A stretch of DNA of 64,000 bases from an uncultured Eubacteriales bacterium (lineage in GTDB: Bacteria; Bacillota; Clostridia; Oscillospirales; CAG-272), in NCBI GenBank assembly GCA_905205065.1, contig CAJLCI010000001.1, forward strand, positions 143,839 to 207,838, given 5' to 3'. The notes under the pieces were generated by a model. The model saw nothing but the letters and a program-made list of their open reading frames with translations. It ran no database searches and was not told the DNA's origin. Below, piece by piece: positions 60,872 through 64,000 of this stretch. Position numbers and translations under genes: made by a program. How positions within the stretch are numbered: position 1 is the stretch's first letter; the number at the start of each line of letters is the position of its first letter.

Positions 60872-61322
60872 GATAACTTTTAACAAGATTTCCGATTAAA
60901 TAAAAATTTATATATTCGTGATAAAGTCACGGAAATATTCCCCAAATTATGATATCATAGAAAAAAATCAGTTTGCATCTCAGCAAAAAACCTGTCTCAA
61001 TTTTATCAAGGCTGATTTTTAATTTTTAATATGTAGCAAAATCACGCTATAAGGGGCTTCGACGGTAAATTTTATGTATTCACAGTCAGACGCATTTACA
61101 GCTGAACGTATTTACAGCCGGACGTATTTACAGATGAGAGCATATCACTTTCAGTTATACTAAAACTAAAGAATACTTGGTATAAGAATCTCGCGCTGCT
61201 CGTATATATTGGTATTTTACAGAACGGGAAATGTTCATAATTCTATTAGAATTATATATTATTATATAGAAGGAACAAATTATAAATACCATTCGGTATT
61301 ACAAGTATAATGAGGTGAGCAA
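60872..61322. other. Non-coding region between divergent isomerase and FTR-like genes
   Basis: Apart from the 16-bp repeats (61089-61136) the stretch is AT-rich with no gene or clear regulatory motif. The FTR-like gene has GAGGTG as ribosome binding site. Confidence 0.4.
61089..61136. repeat. 16-bp minisatellite, three copies, same unit as at 41281
   Basis: GAACGTATTTACAGCC-like units begin at 61089, 61105 and 61121. They match the unit at 41281-41408 except at a few positions. Confidence 0.85.
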
Positions 61323-61538
61323 ATGAGCATACTCTTTAATGAAAATAAGGAAATAGTAAAGGCCGTCAAAGAGGGACTTAAAAAGCGCGGAGGCTATTGC
61401 CCGTGCAGAACAGAAAAAACAGAAGATTACAAATGCATATGCCGTGAGTTTAGAGAACAGATTGCAGATCCTGAATTCGAGGGGTTTTGCCATTGCATGC
61501 TCTACTATAAGAAAAAAGACAAACATACAAGCGATTAA
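61323..61538 (+). CDS. Ferredoxin-thioredoxin reductase catalytic-chain-like protein
   Basis: A 71-residue protein with the cysteine pattern of the FTR catalytic subunit: CPC (Cys26, Cys28), CIC (Cys38, Cys40) and CHC (Cys56, Cys58). In FTR these hold a 4Fe-4S cluster next to an active disulfide that reduces thioredoxin with ferredoxin electrons. The thioredoxin gene follows 49 bp downstream, which supports a redox pair. The spacing differs from plant/cyanobacterial FTR but fits clostridial homologues. Confidence 0.8.
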   Translation: MSILFNENKEIVKAVKEGLKKRGGYCPCRTEKTEDYKCICREFREQIADPEFEGFCHCMLYYKKKDKHTSD

Positions 61539-61587
61539 AGCCTGTACACATAAATGTTTAAAAACATGACAGAAAGGAAAGATACAA

Positions 61588-61899
61588 ATGTCGGTAATTA
61601 TTCTTAAAGATGAAATGTTAGAGAATGAGGTAATGAACGCTGATAAGCCTGTATTAATAGACTTTTTCGCAACATGGTGCGGTCCGTGCCGTATGGTGTC
61701 TCCGATAGTTGACGAGATAGCCGAAGAACACAGTGAATTTAAAATATGCAAAGTTAACGTTGACGAAGAACCTGAACTTGCACAAAAATTCGGCGTTGTA
61801 AGTATACCTACCTTAGTTGTTATCAGAGACGGAAAGGTAACAGGACAGTCTGTCGGAGCAAAACCAAAAGAAGATATTCTGGAAATGCTTCGCGGATAG
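61588..61899 (+). CDS. trxA: Thioredoxin
   Basis: A 103-residue thioredoxin with FFATWCGPCRMVSPI (Cys31, Cys34), the cis-proline loop SIPTLVV and the usual length. It is encoded just after the FTR-like gene, so it may receive electrons from ferredoxin instead of or besides NADPH. GAAAGGAAAGATACAA precedes the ATG. Confidence 0.95.
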   Translation: MSVIILKDEMLENEVMNADKPVLIDFFATWCGPCRMVSPIVDEIAEEHSEFKICKVNVDEEPELAQKFGVVSIPTLVVIRDGKVTGQSVGAKPKEDILEMLRG

Positions 61900-62435
61900 C
61901 ATCACCGGATAAGTTTACACCTATTCAGCGTATAAAATGCATTGCCGGATAACAAAATTAAATGAGTCTGCTGCATGTGAAACAGTTCTCAAAATATGAT
62001 AAAGAGGTCTGATTTCATATGTAGCAGGCTCATTTAGTTATTAATCTAAAGATTACAATAATATCACACGCAAGGCTGTCTGAGGACTTTTCGACAGACA
62101 GCTTTCCAGATAACGAAAAACAAAACAAATCCGATCTCAAAATAAAGTATGCAGATACCGAATCAAAATCTATAAATTTTATCAGAATTCGCAGTAATGC
62201 ACCATAAATATATTCATCATCTTCAATAAGAGGTAAAGCCCCGTTCAATGATGAGTTCCGGCGACAGTACAGTCATCACCAAAAAAGTGAATGAAACGCA
62301 TCTCCCACAGAACAAGCATCTTTTCAGGAAAACGTCTTTACATGCGGGAATATTAGCTTATAAATTATACTATAAAATAAATGTGCTATTTCAAAGCTAT
62401 CCGCAATACTCTCACTCATACCGTAATAATTATTT
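61900..62435. other. Gene-free region between trxA and ychF (convergent)
   Basis: Contains the long hairpin at 61960-62036 and otherwise no recognisable gene. Short reading frames here lack ribosome binding sites and family resemblance. Confidence 0.4.
61960..62036 (+). other. Long imperfect hairpin downstream of trxA
   Basis: AAATGAG.CTGCTGCATGTGAAA pairs with 62013-62036 as RNA over about 23 pairs including several G-U pairs, with a 30-nt loop. G-U pairs occur only on the plus strand. No T-run follows, so it may be a 3'-end stabiliser rather than a terminator. Confidence 0.5.
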
Positions 62436-63530
62436 TCAGACATTGAAACGGAAAAGTACAACATCTCCGTCATTTATAACATAGTCTTTTCCCTCACTGC
62501 GCACAAGCCCTTTTTCCTTTGCTGCCGCTATACCTCCACATTCGATCAGCTTCTCAAATGATATAACTTCTGCACGTATAAATCCCCGCTCAAAATCAGA
62601 ATGAATCTTTCCGGCAGCCTGCGGAGCCTTTGTTCCTTTTGATATTGTCCATGCTCTTACCTCTGTCGGCCCCGCGGTAAGAAAGCTTATAAGTCCGAGA
62701 AGTGCATAACTCGCCCTGATCAGTCGGTCAAGTCCGCTTTCTTTAAGTCCTAATTCTTCAAGAAACTCACTTTTTTCTTCGGGCTCAAGTGCCGCGATTT
62801 CAGCTTCTATTTGGGCACATATCGGAAGCACCTCCGCTCCTTCTTTTTCCGCATGTCTGCATAGCCTCTGATAACCGTCATTCTGAGACATGTCCGTTCC
62901 GATTTCATCCTCAGATATGTTAGCCACATATATTACAGGCTTGAGAGTTAAAAGCGGTATCGCTTGTATAAGGTCGTTTTCCTCGTCGGTAAACGTCAGC
63001 GACCTCGCTGTCTTGCCTTCATTAAGTTCATTCGTAACACGCTCTAACAAATTAATTTCCCGTTCAAGCGTTTTGTCGCCCTTCACCATCTTTTTCAAAT
63101 GGGCAATCCGTCTTTCGATTATTTCAAGGTCTGAAAAAATAAGTTCCATATTAATTGTTTCAAGATCACGCACTGGATTTACAGATCCGTCCACATGTAT
63201 TATATCCGTACTTTCAAAGCACCGGACAACGTGAACTATGGCGTCAACCTCTCTTATATGAGAAAGAAATTTGTTTCCAAGGCCCTCTCCCTGAGATGCT
63301 CCCTTAACAAGTCCGGCAATATCTACAAATTCAACAATCGCAGGCGTATATTTCTCCGGTTTATAGATTTCTGCGAGCTTGTCCAAGCGTGTATCAGGAA
63401 CGGCAACAACGCCGACATTTGGTTCAATTGTACAAAATGGGTAATTTGCACTTTCCGCACCGGCATTTGTGATTGCATTAAACAGAGTGCTTTTGCCTAC
63501 ATTAGGAAGACCTACGATTCCGAGTTTCAT
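62436..63530 (-). CDS. ychF: Redox-regulated ATPase/GTPase YchF
   Basis: A 364-residue Obg-like P-loop protein. It has GIVGLPNVGKSTLFNAIT, the switch NYPFCTIEPNVGVV, DIAGLVKGASQGEGLGNKFL, a coiled-coil middle region and a C-terminal TGS-like domain (RAWTISKGTKAPQAAGKIHS, GDVVLFRFNV). YchF prefers ATP and associates with ribosomes; it is implicated in stress responses. It is transcribed alone toward trxA. GAAAGGCATGG precedes the ATG. Confidence 0.95.
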   Translation of the reverse strand: MKLGIVGLPNVGKSTLFNAITNAGAESANYPFCTIEPNVGVVAVPDTRLDKLAEIYKPEKYTPAIVEFVDIAGLVKGASQGEGLGNKFLSHIREVDAIVHVVRCFESTDIIHVDGSVNPVRDLETINMELIFSDLEIIERRIAHLKKMVKGDKTLEREINLLERVTNELNEGKTARSLTFTDEENDLIQAIPLLTLKPVIYVANISEDEIGTDMSQNDGYQRLCRHAEKEGAEVLPICAQIEAEIAALEPEEKSEFLEELGLKESGLDRLIRASYALLGLISFLTAGPTEVRAWTISKGTKAPQAAGKIHSDFERGFIRAEVISFEKLIECGGIAAAKEKGLVRSEGKDYVINDGDVVLFRFNV

Positions 63531-63716
63531 TAAATAAGACCATGCCTTTCTTTATGTATATTCAAAACAGAATAAATTTTTCATTTTATAAAATATTTAT
63601 TATATCCCATTATAATATAAAAGGTTAAATTTATCAATATAAAAATAAAAGAATCACTCTCGAAAAATAATTTAAAATATTATTAACAAAAAATTAAACA
63701 ACGTGGAATATTTTTC

Positions 63717-63725
63717 TGCTATAAT
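63717..63725 (+). promoter_or_regulatory. Extended -10 promoter of the last response regulator gene
   Basis: TGCTATAAT matches an extended -10 element about 100 bp before the gene at 63829; the -35 is poor. Confidence 0.5.
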
Positions 63726-63828
63726 GAATTTGGTGAAAAAAATAACAAAATTAATAAAAAAGAGCGAATATTGAAAATTTATAAATTATCAGAGGTAAAA
63801 AACTTTAGATGTATTTGAGAGGTGTATT

Positions 63829-64000
63829 ATGATAGGAACAAAAATACTTGTAGTAGACGATGACGAAAATATCTGCGACATGCTTCGCCTTTACCTTGAA
63901 AATGACGGCTATGAAGTTAAAACTGCGGGTGACGGCGCCGAAGGCGTAACATATTTTAAAATGTATGAACCCGACCTTGTTCTGCTCGATATAATGATGC
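63829..64000 (+). CDS. Response regulator, N-terminal part (cut by window end)
   Basis: The first 57 residues of a receiver domain: KILVVDDDENICDMLRLYL, then DLVLLDIMM with the phosphoacceptor Asp. It resembles OmpR/PhoB-family regulators, but the DNA-binding domain is outside the window. GAGAGGTG precedes the ATG. Confidence 0.85.
   Translation, partial: MIGTKILVVDDDENICDMLRLYLENDGYEVKTAGDGAEGVTYFKMYEPDLVLLDIMM

Overview
The window looks like a chromosomal segment of a low-to-moderate GC Bacillota, most likely an uncultured (gut-type) member of class Clostridia. The support is the gene order of the S10-spc-alpha ribosomal superoperon with adk, map, a KOW protein and infA inside it, strong AAAGGA/GGAGG ribosome binding sites, sigma-A promoters of TTGACA-17-TATAAT type, an AbrB/SpoVT regulator next to a SpoIIQ-like LytM protein, and a clostridial ferredoxin-thioredoxin-reductase-like protein beside thioredoxin. 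No phage, CRISPR array or transposase gene is visible.

Layout. 1-12 kb: sugar and nucleoside metabolism (mannitol-1-phosphate-dehydrogenase-like enzyme, a CE15-like esterase, purine nucleoside phosphorylase, another esterase), then a minus-strand operon TIM-like isomerase - FGGY kinase - FucI/AraA-like isomerase for an unidentified sugar, then three exported or membrane proteins. 12-16 kb: XRE regulator, D-amino-acid aminotransferase, tRNA-dihydrouridine synthase. 16-33 kb: an uninterrupted minus-strand ribosomal superoperon from rpsJ to rplQ, with a promoter at 33254-33282 and a terminator at 15841-15900. 33-38 kb: abrB-like regulator, LytM protein, and a second FGGY kinase divergent from a class II aldolase. 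37.7-40 kb: a gene-free block of nested repeats. 40-51.6 kb: a PAS-like protein, gapA, proC, and five envelope genes including a phosphodiester glycosidase and an OpgB/LtaS-like phosphoglycerol transferase, then tRNA-Pro(CGG) and rplS. 51.9-58.5 kb: a minus-strand set of response regulator, sensor kinase, MacB-type ABC ATPase, FtsX permease, DUF218 and DUF1287 proteins. 58.5-59.7 kb: a second copy of the repeat block. 59.7-64 kb: TIM-barrel sugar isomerase/epimerase, FTR-like protein plus thioredoxin, ychF, and the start of a response regulator cut by the window end.

The most unusual content is non-coding. The blocks at 37741-40069 and 58740-59709 share a composite element. One module (about 120 nt, minus strand) has four hairpins whose stems keep pairing through compensatory changes between the two copies. 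A second module (about 245 nt, plus strand) has a GNRA-capped hairpin, further hairpins that covary, and a branched terminator; it occurs twice complete and once as a variant. I read these as candidate structured RNAs that I do not recognise. A separate family of about 110-bp repeats (four copies) sits just 3' of minus-strand genes, and short minisatellites of 14-31 bp recur in intergenic regions. One of them, a 16-bp unit, occurs at two loci 20 kb apart.

Other oddities: infA has no ATG/GTG/TTG at its conserved N-terminus and appears to start at CTG; ribosomal protein S3 carries an RGG-type tail and L17 a Lys/Glu/Ala/Thr-rich tail; and the ribosomal operon has three unusually long, hairpin-bearing spacers.
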